DNA of 51,150 nt. It comes from Actinomycetes bacterium. Lineage in GTDB: Bacteria; Actinomycetota; Acidimicrobiia; Acidimicrobiales; RAAP-2. Positions 25,801 to 34,442 of this stretch are shown one piece after another (the first letter of the stretch is position 1; every line of letters starts with the position of its first letter). The position numbers and the translations under genes were made by a program. The notes beneath the pieces were generated by a model. It was not told the origin of the DNA, searched no databases, and saw only the letters and a program-made list of their open reading frames with translations. The stretch spans positions 1-51,150 of the forward strand of contig JAJYWG010000539.1 of assembly GCA_021791615.1 (NCBI GenBank). The letters run 5' to 3'.

Positions 25801-26827
25801 GCCGGAGAGCACCGCCGCGGATCTGCCTGCCGCTGCAGGCGGACGGAGTGCCACAGGCGGACGGACTGCCGCGGGGACCGAGGCGGCTGGGGCTCCACGG
25901 GCGACCTCGACCGCGCGGGGATCTGCCGTCTCACGGGCGGCAGCAACGATCGTCGAGCGAGCGACGAGCGATCGCGCCGAGGTCGCCGGGCCCGGTGACG
26001 TCGTCGACATCTGGGTCAACTTCGTCTCCGACGAGCTGGCTGCCAAGTTCTTGTCGCACCGCCAGAATCGCGGCATCGACCTTTACCTGAAAAGCTCGGA
26101 GCACCGGGGCGAAGCCGCGTCGGTCCTCGCCGTCATGGACGAACTGGGAGTCACGACCGGCATCGTCACGGCCGACTTGGGTCGTGGCGCCGAAGAGGCG
26201 CTCGCGGCCGCCTCGGAACATCCCGGGAGGTTCTTGGTCGCCGGGGGCGTCACCGACCCCTCGCGTCCCACTCGCAATGTCCGCCGGGTCCGCGCCTTGG
26301 CGGAAGACCCAGCGTTCGTCATGGTGCGGGTCATGTCGGTGGCGACTGGTGCTGCGGTGAACGATCCCCGCCACTACCCGCTCTACAGCGTCTGCGAGGA
26401 GCTGTCGATCCCGGTCGGGATCAACGTGGGTGTCCCCGGTCCCAAGGTCAGATCGCGTCTCCAGCACCCCGAGATGCTGGAGGACGTGCTGATCGACTTT
26501 CCCGACCTCGTGGTCGTCGGCGCGCACATGGGACATCCCTACGAGGAGCTGTTGATGAACTACATGCGAAAGTGGCGAAACCTGTACCTGTCATGCACCG
26601 CGTACTCGCCTCGCTACATGGACCACATGCTGCTGCGGTTCATGAACAGCTCTACCTACCGGGGTCGGGTGCTCTGGGGCAGTGACGAGCCTTGGTTCCC
26701 GATGCGCCGGTCGCTCACCGAAGCCAGGGACCTGCCTCTCGACCCCACGGCCATGGAGCTCTTCCTGGGTGGGACCGCTCGGAAGCTCTTCACTCGGAAC
26801 CCGACCCCCGGAGCACCTGCGGCGTAG
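25793..26827 (+). CDS. Amidohydrolase-like protein with altered metal motif
   Basis: This 344-residue protein follows the previous gene with an 8-bp overlap (GTG 25793). Residues 1-60 are a low-complexity Ala/Gly/Thr leader. The barrel begins at VVDIWVNFVSDE, where the usual DxHxH metal pair reads D-I-W-V-N, so two ligands are missing. Later elements remain: VVVGAHMGHPYEELLMNYMRK and VLWGSDEPWFPM with the conserved aspartate. It could be a catalytically weak or inactive partner of the preceding enzyme, or a subfamily with different chemistry. Related actinobacterial proteins with this DxW variant appear to exist. Confidence 0.78.
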   Translation: MTEPESTAADLPAAAGGRSATGGRTAAGTEAAGAPRATSTARGSAVSRAAATIVERATSDRAEVAGPGDVVDIWVNFVSDELAAKFLSHRQNRGIDLYLKSSEHRGEAASVLAVMDELGVTTGIVTADLGRGAEEALAAASEHPGRFLVAGGVTDPSRPTRNVRRVRALAEDPAFVMVRVMSVATGAAVNDPRHYPLYSVCEELSIPVGINVGVPGPKVRSRLQHPEMLEDVLIDFPDLVVVGAHMGHPYEELLMNYMRKWRNLYLSCTAYSPRYMDHMLLRFMNSSTYRGRVLWGSDEPWFPMRRSLTEARDLPLDPTAMELFLGGTARKLFTRNPTPGAPAA

Positions 26828-26934
26828 GCCTGCTCGCACACTGAGGACAGCCGGTCAAGCAGCCACCGCCGCTCCCACCGCTGCCTCCAAAGCGACCACT
26901 GCCACACTCGCCACAACCGGTGTCCCTCGTCACC

Positions 26935-28209
26935 TCAGTTCGATCTGCCAACGGCAAGGGAGAGCGGCCCGTCCACCAAGACGCAGACTCGGGCGCTGGT
27001 GCCGTGCTCCGCGACTGCGTGCTCCAGCGCGCCTTGGAGTGTCGAGACCGGCTCGAGAAAGGCACTTCGTGCGTCGAGGTCTCGCACCCCGTCGCTGTAG
27101 AGCAAGATGCGGGCGCGCCCGAGCACGCGCCCGAGCACCTGCACCTGCCAGCGATCGAGTGCCGGCGCGCCGGACGTTGCGGCCAGCTCGCTGGCGCCTG
27201 CGGCTGCTGCCAGGGTCCTGGCGAACGCACTGCCGTTCGGCATGCCGTCGGCGCATGCTGCCGCGAGCAGGATCGTTCCTCCCTCGCGCACGACTTGGGC
27301 CGCGGCCGCCATGCCCTTGACTGCCTGGTAGAGATTGCGGTCCAAGGGATACCCGCCGTTCGTCGTGACGACGACGTCGAAGGGGGTATCGACCGAGGTC
27401 ACCGCAGTCCGTCGCACGTGCTCACAGGCACGTTGGTGGCCGTCGGGAAGCCGTCCTGCGAACACTCCGCTGAGACCGCGGTTCGCTCCCAGCGTCACGT
27501 CGATCGAGAGGTCGGGCGGGAGCAGGTCGGTCGCCTGGCGGATGAACTCGTGCACCGGGTTGCCGTCGGTGCGGCACCAGGTCGCAGCCGGATCGGCGAT
27601 CCGCTCCGGGCTGTGCGCCTCGAGGATGGTCTCGGTCGCCGCGAGGCCCGGGCATACCCCCTTGGGCCCGCCGCTGAACCCGGCAAAAAAATGGGGTTCT
27701 ACGAACCCGGTGCAGATCCGGACGTCGGACGACACGTAGCGGGCATCGAGCAGGATCGGCACGCCCTGCACCCGACCGACGGAGACGTGACGACCGTCGT
27801 CGGCGCGGTGCTGGCCGACTCGGTATCGCTCGAGGATCGATGGCCCCAGCAGCTCGGCCATCTCGCTCGGGGTCGCCGGACGATGGGTGCCGGTCGCGCA
27901 GAGCAGCTCGACTCGATCGGGGCCGGCACCAGCGTGTTCGAGCTCGTCGAGGAGCGGGGGTAGCACGACGCGATTGGGCATCGGTCGGGTGATGTCGGGG
28001 AAGATCACGAGCACGTGGTCGCGGGGACCGACCCGGTCGGCCAGCCTGCTGCCGGATCCAAGATCGGCTAGCGCGGACCTGACGGCCCCGTCGCCGTCGG
28101 CAAGGGTTGCACCGGTGGTCGTCTGGACGACGACTGCGTCATCGGGAACCGTGAGCGAGACCCGCGCGCGCCCGTAGGGCAGCTCGATCGGACGCCCGGC
28201 GACCTTCAT
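26935..28209 (-). CDS. larA: LarA-type nickel-dependent racemase/epimerase
   Basis: This 424-residue member of the LarA family (PF09861) contains all four residues that hold the nickel-pincer cofactor or act in catalysis in Lactobacillus LarA: His109 (CATGTHRP), His173 and Lys183 (EPHFFAGFSGGPKGVCPG), and His199, close to 108, 174, 184 and 200 there. Lys183 would bind the NPN cofactor. LarA homologues racemise or epimerise 2-hydroxyacids, including sugar acids. ATG 28209 overlaps the stop of the FGGY kinase gene by 4 nt. No cofactor genes (larB, larC, larE) lie in the window. As the last gene of the sugar operon it probably epimerises a sugar acid intermediate. Confidence 0.87.
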   Translation of the reverse strand: MKVAGRPIELPYGRARVSLTVPDDAVVVQTTTGATLADGDGAVRSALADLGSGSRLADRVGPRDHVLVIFPDITRPMPNRVVLPPLLDELEHAGAGPDRVELLCATGTHRPATPSEMAELLGPSILERYRVGQHRADDGRHVSVGRVQGVPILLDARYVSSDVRICTGFVEPHFFAGFSGGPKGVCPGLAATETILEAHSPERIADPAATWCRTDGNPVHEFIRQATDLLPPDLSIDVTLGANRGLSGVFAGRLPDGHQRACEHVRRTAVTSVDTPFDVVVTTNGGYPLDRNLYQAVKGMAAAAQVVREGGTILLAAACADGMPNGSAFARTLAAAAGASELAATSGAPALDRWQVQVLGRVLGRARILLYSDGVRDLDARSAFLEPVSTLQGALEHAVAEHGTSARVCVLVDGPLSLAVGRSN

Positions 28210-29783
28210 CGCCCTGGCGCACGGCCACCGCCACCCGCCGCACCCGCCGCACCCGCCGCACCCGCCGCACCCGTCGCACCCGGATGCTGAGAAGGCGGCA
28301 GCCCGGCCCCATGCTCGGCTGCCTGTCCTGACGGCGCGGGCTGGAGGTGGAGGTCGAGCAGGACCGAGGTCACGTCCTCGACCCAGGGCCGCAGCTCGCG
28401 GTATGCGGCCACTGTCGCCGGGTCGGGGACGATCTCCTCGTCCACGGGGTCGAGCTGGTCGAGGACGACATCCATGCCGATGGCGCCGGCGCCGAGCAGG
28501 GCGGCGCCGGCCGACGCCGCCTCCCCGGAGCAGCGCCGGGTCGCGGGCAGTCCTGCAGTCGCCGTCAGCACGGTCACCCACAGGGGTATCCGGGCTCCGG
28601 CACCAGCCAACGACAGGCCACGAGCAGCGGGTGCCGACGGCAGGTCTGCCTCGACGGACTCGAGGCAACGGACGACGTCCCAGGCCACCGACTCCACGAC
28701 GGCCCGAGCCACATCGCCCGGGTTGTGGGCCGAGCCCAGACCGACAAACCCGGCGCGGGCGTCGTCGCGCCACCACGGCGCTCTGGCGCCGTCGAGCCAG
28801 GGTACGGCCACCACCCCGCGTGAGCCCGGCGTGCTCTGGGCCGCCAGGGCCGCCAGGTCCTGCGGGTCTTTGCCCGTGAGCCCGCCCAGCCATCCGAGGA
28901 AGGCGCCGGCCGAGGACAAGCCGCCTTCGACGAGCCATCCGCCACCGGCACCACGCGAGATCACCATGCCGGCCGGCGGCGGCTCCGGACGGACGTCGAC
29001 CGGGAAGGAGATGTTGGCCGTGGTGCCCCAGCTCACCATGGGGCGGTCGACCGTCGCGCCCGAGCCCAAGACTTCGCACTGCCGGTCGCCGGCGCCGATC
29101 ACGACAGGCGTGCCCGGCCGGAGCCCGAGCTCAGCGGCCGGGACCGAGCGGAGGGTCCCGATCACCTGTTCGGGGAGCAGCACCGGGGCAAGACGTCCGG
29201 AGACGGGAGCGAGCTCGGGGACCGGCACCCCCGTCAAGTCGTAGAGCCCGGTCCGTGACGCCAGCGTGACGTCGGTGGCCAGCTCGCCGGTCAGGCGCCA
29301 GACTACCAGGTCGCGCGGAGAGAGCAACCAGTCGCAGGCGGCCAGGCGCTCCGGCTCGTGCCGGGCCAGCCAGGCCACTTTCGCCGCCACTGCGCCGCTG
29401 TCCAGCGGCACCCCGGTGCGGGAGCGGACGGCTTCGTCTCCACCACAACGAGCGGTGAGCTCGGTAGCCTCAGCCCCGGCACGGCGGTCGGACCACAGGA
29501 GACCTCTGCCGATCGGTTCGGCCGACGCGGTGACGGGGACGAAGGTCTGGCGGGCGGCCGAGCAGCTCACGACGTCCACTCTGGCGAACTCGGACGGTGC
29601 GGCCGCCCGGGCTTGCGCGCAGCCGATGACGACCGACGTCCACCAACTGAACGGGTCCTGCTCGGCCCAGCCGAGGTGCGGGTGGGACGTGGAGAGCTCG
29701 GCTCGGGCGAGCGTGACGAGCCCGTCCTCTGACCACAGGGCCACCTTGGTGACACTGGTGCCGAAATCGACGGTGAGGATCAC
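28206..29783 (-). CDS. FGGY family carbohydrate kinase
   Basis: This 525-residue kinase resembles xylulokinase or gluconokinase. It starts with the phosphate-binding strand LTVDFGTSVTKVALW, continues with AGDRQCEVLGSG and WLDGARAPWW, and has the C-terminal LSLAGAGARIPLW adenosine site. The last about 40 residues are a Gly/Ala tail encoded by 9-bp repeats. The stop overlaps the larA-like ATG (ATGA), and 19 bp separate it from the aldolase gene. It would phosphorylate a sugar or sugar acid before aldol cleavage. Which one cannot be read from the sequence. Confidence 0.9.
   Translation of the reverse strand: MILTVDFGTSVTKVALWSEDGLVTLARAELSTSHPHLGWAEQDPFSWWTSVVIGCAQARAAAPSEFARVDVVSCSAARQTFVPVTASAEPIGRGLLWSDRRAGAEATELTARCGGDEAVRSRTGVPLDSGAVAAKVAWLARHEPERLAACDWLLSPRDLVVWRLTGELATDVTLASRTGLYDLTGVPVPELAPVSGRLAPVLLPEQVIGTLRSVPAAELGLRPGTPVVIGAGDRQCEVLGSGATVDRPMVSWGTTANISFPVDVRPEPPPAGMVISRGAGGGWLVEGGLSSAGAFLGWLGGLTGKDPQDLAALAAQSTPGSRGVVAVPWLDGARAPWWRDDARAGFVGLGSAHNPGDVARAVVESVAWDVVRCLESVEADLPSAPAARGLSLAGAGARIPLWVTVLTATAGLPATRRCSGEAASAGAALLGAGAIGMDVVLDQLDPVDEEIVPDPATVAAYRELRPWVEDVTSVLLDLHLQPAPSGQAAEHGAGLPPSQHPGATGAAGAAGAAGAAGGGGRAPGR
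28232..28276. repeat. 9-bp tandem repeat, five units
   Basis: Five CACCCGCCG units (the last is CACCCGTCG) encode the Gly/Ala tail of the FGGY kinase on the minus strand. Confidence 0.85.
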
Positions 29784-29802
29784 CGCTCATCCACCGCGCT
29801 GC

Positions 29803-30636
29803 TCACCCACCGCGCCGCTCATCCACCGCACCCGTGACGGTCTGGTGGATGGCGGCAGCGATCTGCCGGCCGGCCTCGGCCGGTGTCGGGTGCTCGTAGA
29901 GCGTCCTGCCGATGGCCATGCCCGACCCTCCGCCGGCCATCACGTCGGCCACTTGGCCCAGCGTCTCGTCGAAGCCCCGCTCGCGCCCCTCGGAGGTCCG
30001 GGGCCCCCCGAGGAACAGCACCGGCACGCCGACGCTCGCCACCACCCGGGCGACTGCGTCCTGGCGGGCCGCTCCCGCCGGTGCGTCGGGGACCGGGAGT
30101 TTCAGGAGCGGAGCGCCGAGGTCGTGGGCGATCACCGCCGCGTAGACGATGTCATCGACACCGTGGGCGATCGCGCCGTCCTTCCACACCAAGGGCTCCA
30201 CCATCGCCTCGAGACGGTGTGCCCGGGCCTCTGCGAGGACCTTGCCCAGCAGCTCGAGCGCTGTCGCGGTCCGTGGGTCCGATCGGTCGATGCGGGTCAT
30301 GTGCTTCACGCCGGACCAACCGTCGCCGGCGGCCTGTGCGACGCTGGCCACCAGGCGGTCGTCGAGCTCGAAGGCCGAGCCTGCGAGCCCGGTCCGGTTC
30401 ACCGAGAGGTACGTACGGTGGCGTGTCGTGACATGGCCGGCAGCCGCCAGGTCGCAGAGTGGCTGCATGCTGGCGAGGATCCCGTCGCAATGGGGAAGAG
30501 CGGCAGCGAGCGCCTCCAGGTAGACCTGGTAGTTCTCGATGGTGATGACACCTCGTGCCCGGTGGTCGGCTGCGAGGACGAGCGCCGGCGCGGGCAGGTG
30601 CGTCGGCGGGTTCTCGAGCCCGCGAAAATCGCTCAT
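29803..30636 (-). CDS. Class I aldolase-like (DhnA/Cgl0158-type) barrel protein
   Basis: This 277-residue (beta/alpha)8 barrel is related to DhnA-type class I aldolases and to the actinobacterial Cgl0158 family linked to inositol or sugar catabolism. VLAADHRARG, LSVNRTGLAGSAFELDDR, VKHMTRIDRSDP and APLLKLPVPD are diagnostic; the lysine in LLKLP is at the usual Schiff-base position. GMAIGRTLYEHPTP forms the phosphate site. ATG 30636 overlaps the stop of the upstream dehydrogenase gene by 4 nt. The ORF start at 30831 would run into that gene and is not used. It probably cleaves the product of the adjacent kinase. Confidence 0.85.
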   Translation of the reverse strand: MSDFRGLENPPTHLPAPALVLAADHRARGVITIENYQVYLEALAAALPHCDGILASMQPLCDLAAAGHVTTRHRTYLSVNRTGLAGSAFELDDRLVASVAQAAGDGWSGVKHMTRIDRSDPRTATALELLGKVLAEARAHRLEAMVEPLVWKDGAIAHGVDDIVYAAVIAHDLGAPLLKLPVPDAPAGAARQDAVARVVASVGVPVLFLGGPRTSEGRERGFDETLGQVADVMAGGGSGMAIGRTLYEHPTPAEAGRQIAAAIHQTVTGAVDERRGG

Positions 30637-31520
30637 CCGGCTCCGGCCAAGCCGAGGATCACCTTCGCCACTGAAGAGAAGTCCTCGCGTCCGTAGCCGG
30701 CGGTGCTGGCGGCGGTGAGCGCTTGGCGGGCCGAGGCCGTCGTGGCGAGGGGCACGCCGGTACGGGCTGCGTACGCGAGGGCCAAGTCGAGGTCTTTGGC
30801 CATGAGGTCCGTCATGAAGCCCGGCCGCCACCCGTTCGAGGCCGGGCTCTCGGGGATGACGCCGGGTACCGGCAAGCGAGTCCGCACGGCGACGCAGTCC
30901 CCGGTGGCGTGCTCGAGGACCGTGAGAAGCTTGGGCATGTCGACCCCCGACTTGACAGCGAGCGCCGTGGCTTCGGCGGTGGCCACCATCTGCGCAGCGT
31001 AGATGAGGTTGTTGCAGAGCTTCACGACCTGGCCCATCCCCGGTCCGCCGACGTGGACGACCAATCGGGCGAACGCCCCGAGCACCGGCTCGACGTCGGC
31101 GAGCGTGGCAGCGTCCCCGCCGACCATGAGCGTGAGGGTCCCTCCTTCGGCCCCTGCCGTCCCGCCGGACAACGGCGCCTCGAGGTAGCGGGCACCGGTG
31201 GCGGCGACCCGCTCGTGCTGTGCACGTTCGACGTCGGGGTCGATGGTGGAGCAGTCCACGACCGTCGTGCCCGCCCCGAGTCCTGGCAGGAGGGAGTCGA
31301 CGACCGAGACGACGTCGGGGGAGCTCGGCACGCAGAGGAAGACCACGTCGGCGGCGCTTGCGATGTCGGCCGTGGAGGCCGCCTCGGTGGCGCCCAGCCC
31401 CATGGCGATCTCGATCGGACCCCGGCTGCGGGACGCCACCGTGACGTCGTGGCCGGCTTCTACGAGGTGCCGGGTCATCGGCAGCCCCATCGCACCGAGC
31501 CCGACGAATCCCACTCTCAT
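30633..31520 (-). CDS. Beta-hydroxyacid dehydrogenase (tartronate semialdehyde reductase-like)
   Basis: This 295-residue enzyme has the Rossmann motif GFVGLGAMGLPMTRHL, a substrate-site LEAPLSGGTAGAEGG, and MGQVVKLCNNL with the catalytic Lys167 and the asparagine pair. It resembles tartronate semialdehyde reductase and sulfolactaldehyde reductase. It is the second gene of the sugar operon and overlaps the aldolase gene, which suggests that it reduces the aldehyde released by the aldolase. That coupling is inferred from gene order. The protein differs clearly from the other dehydrogenase at 21312-22217. Confidence 0.9.
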   Translation of the reverse strand: MRVGFVGLGAMGLPMTRHLVEAGHDVTVASRSRGPIEIAMGLGATEAASTADIASAADVVFLCVPSSPDVVSVVDSLLPGLGAGTTVVDCSTIDPDVERAQHERVAATGARYLEAPLSGGTAGAEGGTLTLMVGGDAATLADVEPVLGAFARLVVHVGGPGMGQVVKLCNNLIYAAQMVATAEATALAVKSGVDMPKLLTVLEHATGDCVAVRTRLPVPGVIPESPASNGWRPGFMTDLMAKDLDLALAYAARTGVPLATTASARQALTAASTAGYGREDFSSVAKVILGLAGAG

Positions 31521-31550
31521 GACAGCTCCCTCCCCCTCACGCGCACGCCG

Positions 31551-32897
31551 TCACGAAAACTGCGGCAGCCACGCCGCCTCCTGCTCCAAGAGCTGTTCCA
31601 CCATGGCGTCGGTGCGCCGCAGGTCGCCGCGACCCGCAAGTGGGTCGAGCTCGAAGGCCGTCGCCGCCAGACGGCGATCGCCGTCGAGTGCCGCTCGTAC
31701 CGTGAGCTCCTGTACGGCGACGTGGCGGCGCAGCAGCTCCGCGAAGGGCGCGGGGAGCGAGACCCGGTCTCGCCCTCGGATCCCCTCGGCGTCGACGACG
31801 CACACCGATTCGACGACGGCGTCACCGGGGAGGTCGGGGCACTGGCCGGCATTGGGGATGTTCACCGGGGCCTCGAGCGGCGTCCCCGTGACGAGGGCAT
31901 CGATCACCGGCGCCGGGAGCTCGCCCGACTTCCACGTCTGGAGCGCCTTGGCCCCCGACAGCCACGCCTCCACGTCGCTGACGTAACCGGCTTGGCTGTG
32001 CTCCCGGTCGGCGATGGTCGTGCACTCGATGCCGTAGGCCGCGCCCCACGAGGAGTCCTCGGTGAGCACCGAGGGAAGGAACTCGGCCAAGTGACGGTCC
32101 CCGGCAGCGGGCAGCGCTCCCCAGCGCTCCAACAAGGTGAGTGCCAGCACGTGGCGGCGCACGAAGTCAAGCGGCGTCATCGCTTCGGCCTCGACCTGAC
32201 CGGGGAGCGGACCCAGCGCGTCGAGGCCACCTACCTCATCGACCATCTTGCCCAGCACGTCGAAGCCGTCCTGCCCGGCGACGTCGAGCGAGGTGACCAC
32301 CGGGAAGTGGTTGACGCCGCTCACGACGGGCCTAATTGCGTCGGCCGGCAAGCCGAGTGCGATCGCCAGGTCCAGGCACCAGTTCCCGACCTCGTGGCAC
32401 AGGCCGACCGTGCGGATCGACGTCTCGGCGCAGATGGAGCGGGTGAGGGTGGTCATCGGGTTGGTGATGTTGAGCAGCCACGCGTTCGGACAGAGCTCTT
32501 CCATGTCCCGAGCCAGGCCGACCAGCACCGGGATGTTTCGCAAGGAGCGCGCGATCCCACCGGGACCGACCGTGTCGCCTACCGATTGGCGGATGCCGAA
32601 CTGCTCGGGAACCGCCAAGTCGACGGCCATGCTGGCGAACCCGCCGGTCGAGATGGTCACCACGACGAAGTCGGCGCCATCGAGGGCACGGCGTTGGTCG
32701 GTGGTCGCAGATATCGACGCGCCCGCCCCGAGAGCCTCGTTCAACTGCTGGGCCAGCGCCTCCATCTTGGGGAGTGGCGCGGGGTCGACGTCCTCGAGCA
32801 CGATGTGAGCGCCGCGCAGGGAAGGCGTGCCGAGGAGGTCGGCCAGCAGCTCGGGCGTCCACTGGTAGCTCCCTCCCCCCACGATCGTGATCTGCAC
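31551..32897 (-). CDS. Family 4 glycoside hydrolase (alpha-glucosidase/galactosidase type)
   Basis: This 448-residue GH4 enzyme uses NAD+ and a divalent metal to cleave glycosides by an oxidation-elimination mechanism. The NAD-binding start reads ITIVGGGSYQWTPELL. The metal site is GLCHEVGNW (Cys167, His168) and GVNHFPVV (His197), matching the cysteine and histidine of AglA/MelA. GTG 32897 follows GAGGAG with 7-nt spacing. It is the first gene of the operon, so the natural substrate is probably a glycoside that feeds the dehydrogenase, aldolase and kinase. No transporter belongs to the operon. Confidence 0.9.
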   Translation of the reverse strand: MQITIVGGGSYQWTPELLADLLGTPSLRGAHIVLEDVDPAPLPKMEALAQQLNEALGAGASISATTDQRRALDGADFVVVTISTGGFASMAVDLAVPEQFGIRQSVGDTVGPGGIARSLRNIPVLVGLARDMEELCPNAWLLNITNPMTTLTRSICAETSIRTVGLCHEVGNWCLDLAIALGLPADAIRPVVSGVNHFPVVTSLDVAGQDGFDVLGKMVDEVGGLDALGPLPGQVEAEAMTPLDFVRRHVLALTLLERWGALPAAGDRHLAEFLPSVLTEDSSWGAAYGIECTTIADREHSQAGYVSDVEAWLSGAKALQTWKSGELPAPVIDALVTGTPLEAPVNIPNAGQCPDLPGDAVVESVCVVDAEGIRGRDRVSLPAPFAELLRRHVAVQELTVRAALDGDRRLAATAFELDPLAGRGDLRRTDAMVEQLLEQEAAWLPQFS

Positions 32898-32990
32898 GGA
32901 CCGGCTCCTCTGCGAGTGCTGCTGCTGGTTCCTGACGCTGGCGTCACTGTACCGGGCTCTACTGGGCGCTCGCGGCTCCTCGGAGGTCGG

Positions 32991-32996
32991 TAGAGT
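32991..32996 (+). promoter_or_regulatory. Candidate -10 box before the PurC-like gene
   Basis: TAGAGT lies 6 nt before the GTG at 33003. No ribosome-binding site and no good -35 box are seen. The intergenic region of 105 bp is shared with the divergent GH4 gene. Confidence 0.35.
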
Positions 32997-33002
32997 CTCG
33001 CC

Positions 33003-34337
33003 GTGACCTCGGGCGGGAGTGCCGGCAACGGGTGGACCGTGGACTTGGCCGGGCTGCGCCGCTCCGAGCCCAGCGTGCGCGGATCGGTCCAGAATCTCTA
33101 TCGGATCGAGCACGCAGGCGAGCGATACCTGGTGGCCGACGCCACCGACGCCGGGTCGGCGTTCGACGTCGGGACCTTCTTCACGGTGCCCGGCAGCGGC
33201 AGGAGCCGGACCGAGCTACGGCACGCGGTGTTCCTCCGGCTGGCGGCACCAGAGTCGTGGCGCCGGCTCTCGATGGCCGATCTGGCTGCATGCTGCGGCA
33301 CTGACGAGGCGGCCCGGCTATGGGACGCAAGCCGCCTCGCGCAGCTCCGGGATGAGGGGGCGGCCACCCATCATGTCGGTCTCGTCGACGAGCAGACCGG
33401 AACGGTGACCGGATCGTTCGTGCCGAGCGCGGCGGTGGTGGTGAGAGAGCTGCCGGTGCTCCGCCCCGATCACTTCGTCGACCGCGGGCGGCCGGCGTGG
33501 GACTACCACCGCTATCACGTGGCGAGCCGAAAGGTCATGGCGCTCGAGCACATCTTCCGTCTAGGCAGCCCGGCTGGGTCGTCGATCGCCGAGCGGTACC
33601 GGCATGCTCTCGTGAGCGACGGTCCCGAGGCAGCCGACGGGGTTGCCGCGTCGATCGGTGTCGTCGGTCCGATCGTGCCCTGGGGTCGCTTCGGCACGAT
33701 GGTGTACGACTGCTCGACCAAGTACGAGGACCACGACCGGTACTTGAGCTGGCAGGAGACCGTTCACCTGAGCGGGGTCGACCACGAGACGCTCCTCGAC
33801 GCAATCGAGCTCCTCGAACTGTGCACGGTGCAGGTCTTCGCACTCTTCGCCAGCCTCGGGCTGTCGCTGTGGGACGCGAAGTGGGAGGCGGCGGTCGACG
33901 GTGACGACGCGATGGTGGTGGACACCCTCGATCACGATTCGGTGCGGGTCACTTTCGACCGGCTGCTCGACGGGAGGACTGCCCACTTCCAGTTCAACAA
34001 GCAGGCCATCCGCGACTACTACCGGATCCTCCACGCCGACTGGGTCGCGGCGCTTGACGATGCGAAGCACCAGGCCGAGACCGACACGGACGCCCGGGAG
34101 TTCCGCCAGCTCTACGACGCCGGCGTGCGAGCAGGCGACTACCCGCCAATCCCCGAGCTCGCCCCCGAGTTCGCGGCGATCCAGTCGGACCGCTACGACG
34201 CGGTTGCCGCCGGCGCTTCGGGGAGGGTTCCCCCAGAGCACGCGGCCGAGCGGATCGCATCGGTCGCCGACCGCGAGCTTGCCTTTTACGAGCAGCGGGG
34301 CCAGGCGGATCGATTCCTCTCGCACATCTGTGGCTGA
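33003..34337 (+). CDS. SAICAR-synthetase-like (PurC family) protein
   Basis: This 444-residue protein resembles phosphoribosylaminoimidazole-succinocarboxamide synthase but is longer than PurC (about 240-300 residues). Recognisable blocks are RGSVQNLYRI, MALEHIFRLGSPAGSSIAER, STKYEDHDRYLSWQE and LSLWDAKWEAAVDG...MVVDTLDHDSVR, matching the ATP-grasp-like core of PurC. It stands outside any purine operon and next to sugar catabolism genes. It may be a paralogue or a true PurC of an unusual branch. GTG 33003 is preceded by TAGAGT and no ribosome-binding site. Convergent with an SDR gene. Confidence 0.72.
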   Translation: MTSGGSAGNGWTVDLAGLRRSEPSVRGSVQNLYRIEHAGERYLVADATDAGSAFDVGTFFTVPGSGRSRTELRHAVFLRLAAPESWRRLSMADLAACCGTDEAARLWDASRLAQLRDEGAATHHVGLVDEQTGTVTGSFVPSAAVVVRELPVLRPDHFVDRGRPAWDYHRYHVASRKVMALEHIFRLGSPAGSSIAERYRHALVSDGPEAADGVAASIGVVGPIVPWGRFGTMVYDCSTKYEDHDRYLSWQETVHLSGVDHETLLDAIELLELCTVQVFALFASLGLSLWDAKWEAAVDGDDAMVVDTLDHDSVRVTFDRLLDGRTAHFQFNKQAIRDYYRILHADWVAALDDAKHQAETDTDAREFRQLYDAGVRAGDYPPIPELAPEFAAIQSDRYDAVAAGASGRVPPEHAAERIASVADRELAFYEQRGQADRFLSHICG

Positions 34338-34370
34338 CGGCCTCGCCGTCACACCATGTCGGAGCTCGGG

Positions 34371-34442
34371 CGGTCGGGCGGTCGGGCGGTCGGGCGGTCG
34401 GGCGGTCGGGCAGTCGTGCAGTCGTGCAGTCGTGCGGTCACA
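34371..34442. repeat. 8-bp tandem repeat, nine units
   Basis: CGGTCGGG is repeated five times (34371-34410), followed by three CAGTCGTG units and a diverged CGGTCACA unit. It lies between two convergent stop codons (34337 and 34438). Octamers would shift a reading frame, so it is probably non-coding. Confidence 0.9.

Noticed and set aside
28210..29079. Long upstream extension of the larA-like frame (714 residues in total)
   Set aside because: The first 290 residues are the shadow of the FGGY kinase gene in another frame. LarA homology begins exactly at ATG 28209.
30723..32993. 756-residue plus-strand frame opposite the dehydrogenase and GH4 genes
   Set aside because: It runs across two well-supported minus-strand genes and their junction and has no recognisable motif.
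34371..34442. Possible CRISPR array
   Set aside because: The repeats are 8 bp, contiguous and without spacers. The other repeats in the window are also tandem and mostly coding.
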